This document shows, piece by piece, positions 13,361 through 13,463 of a stretch of DNA of 13,463 nt. The DNA lies in the NCBI GenBank assembly GCA_022791355.1, contig JAAVYX010000053.1, forward strand, positions 1 through 13,463, written 5' to 3'. The position numbers and the translations under genes are program-made. Source of the stretch: Clostridiales bacterium (GTDB lineage: Bacteria; Bacillota; Clostridia; Oscillospirales; Acutalibacteraceae). Under the pieces are notes generated by a model, which saw nothing but the letters and a program-made list of their open reading frames with translations, did no database searches and was not told the origin of the DNA. How positions within the stretch are numbered: position 1 is the first letter of the stretch; each line of letters begins with the position of its first letter.

Positions 13361-13463
13361 ATCCGAACAGGATAAACAAAGCATTCCGGGCAGCTCTTTT
13401 GTCTGCTGTGATAAAACGGCTTGTTGATTAGGGGCAGTTTGAAAAATCGGAATTGCCGTCATA

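Overview
The window looks like a chromosomal segment from an anaerobic, gut-type Clostridia, probably Oscillospirales/Ruminococcaceae. This is an inference from a GC-rich dnaK-dnaJ pair, Gram-positive ribosome binding sites, a type I dockerin on a glycosidase, and several families of short dispersed repeats. No rRNA or tRNA is present to confirm it.

Layout. Bases 2-442 hold the 3' end of dnaK. A 370-bp spacer with hairpins and a miniature inverted-repeat element follows, then dnaJ (814-1977, TTG start) and a strong terminator. Next come a short, probably 5'-truncated metzincin protease and a lipoprotein (2116-3316), closed by a terminator. A two-gene XRE regulator cassette (3613-4113) has a promoter overlapped by a perfect palindrome and ends in a 23-bp hairpin shared with the opposing sirtuin gene. 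On the minus strand are a Sir2 NAD-dependent deacylase (4193-4912) and an unrecognised six-helix membrane protein (5004-5777). Bases 5794-7343 are a decayed IS256-family element carrying two smaller insertions. A repeat-rich spacer (7344-7775) with another miniature element abuts the stop codon of a very large dockerin-bearing GH78-like (alpha-L-rhamnosidase-like) protein, 7776-11459 minus. Its signal peptide lies just upstream in another frame, separated by a run of seven Gs. Bases 11738-12162 contain a further miniature element and a decayed DDE integrase. A structured terminator-like hairpin follows, then an AraC-family regulator (12477-13277) that loses its C-terminus to a one-base frameshift.

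How it fits together. dnaK and dnaJ form the Hsp70/Hsp40 chaperone pair. The AraC gene and the GH78 gene diverge around the integrase remnant and would make a plausible sugar-responsive regulator plus secreted cellulosome-type enzyme, but both carry a single frameshift, so the locus is decaying, phase-variable, or affected by sequence error. I saw no complete new defence or metabolic system. The most informative novelty is the nest of small non-autonomous elements. Two of them can be removed on paper to restore the interrupted transposase reading frame exactly, which fixes their borders and target duplications.
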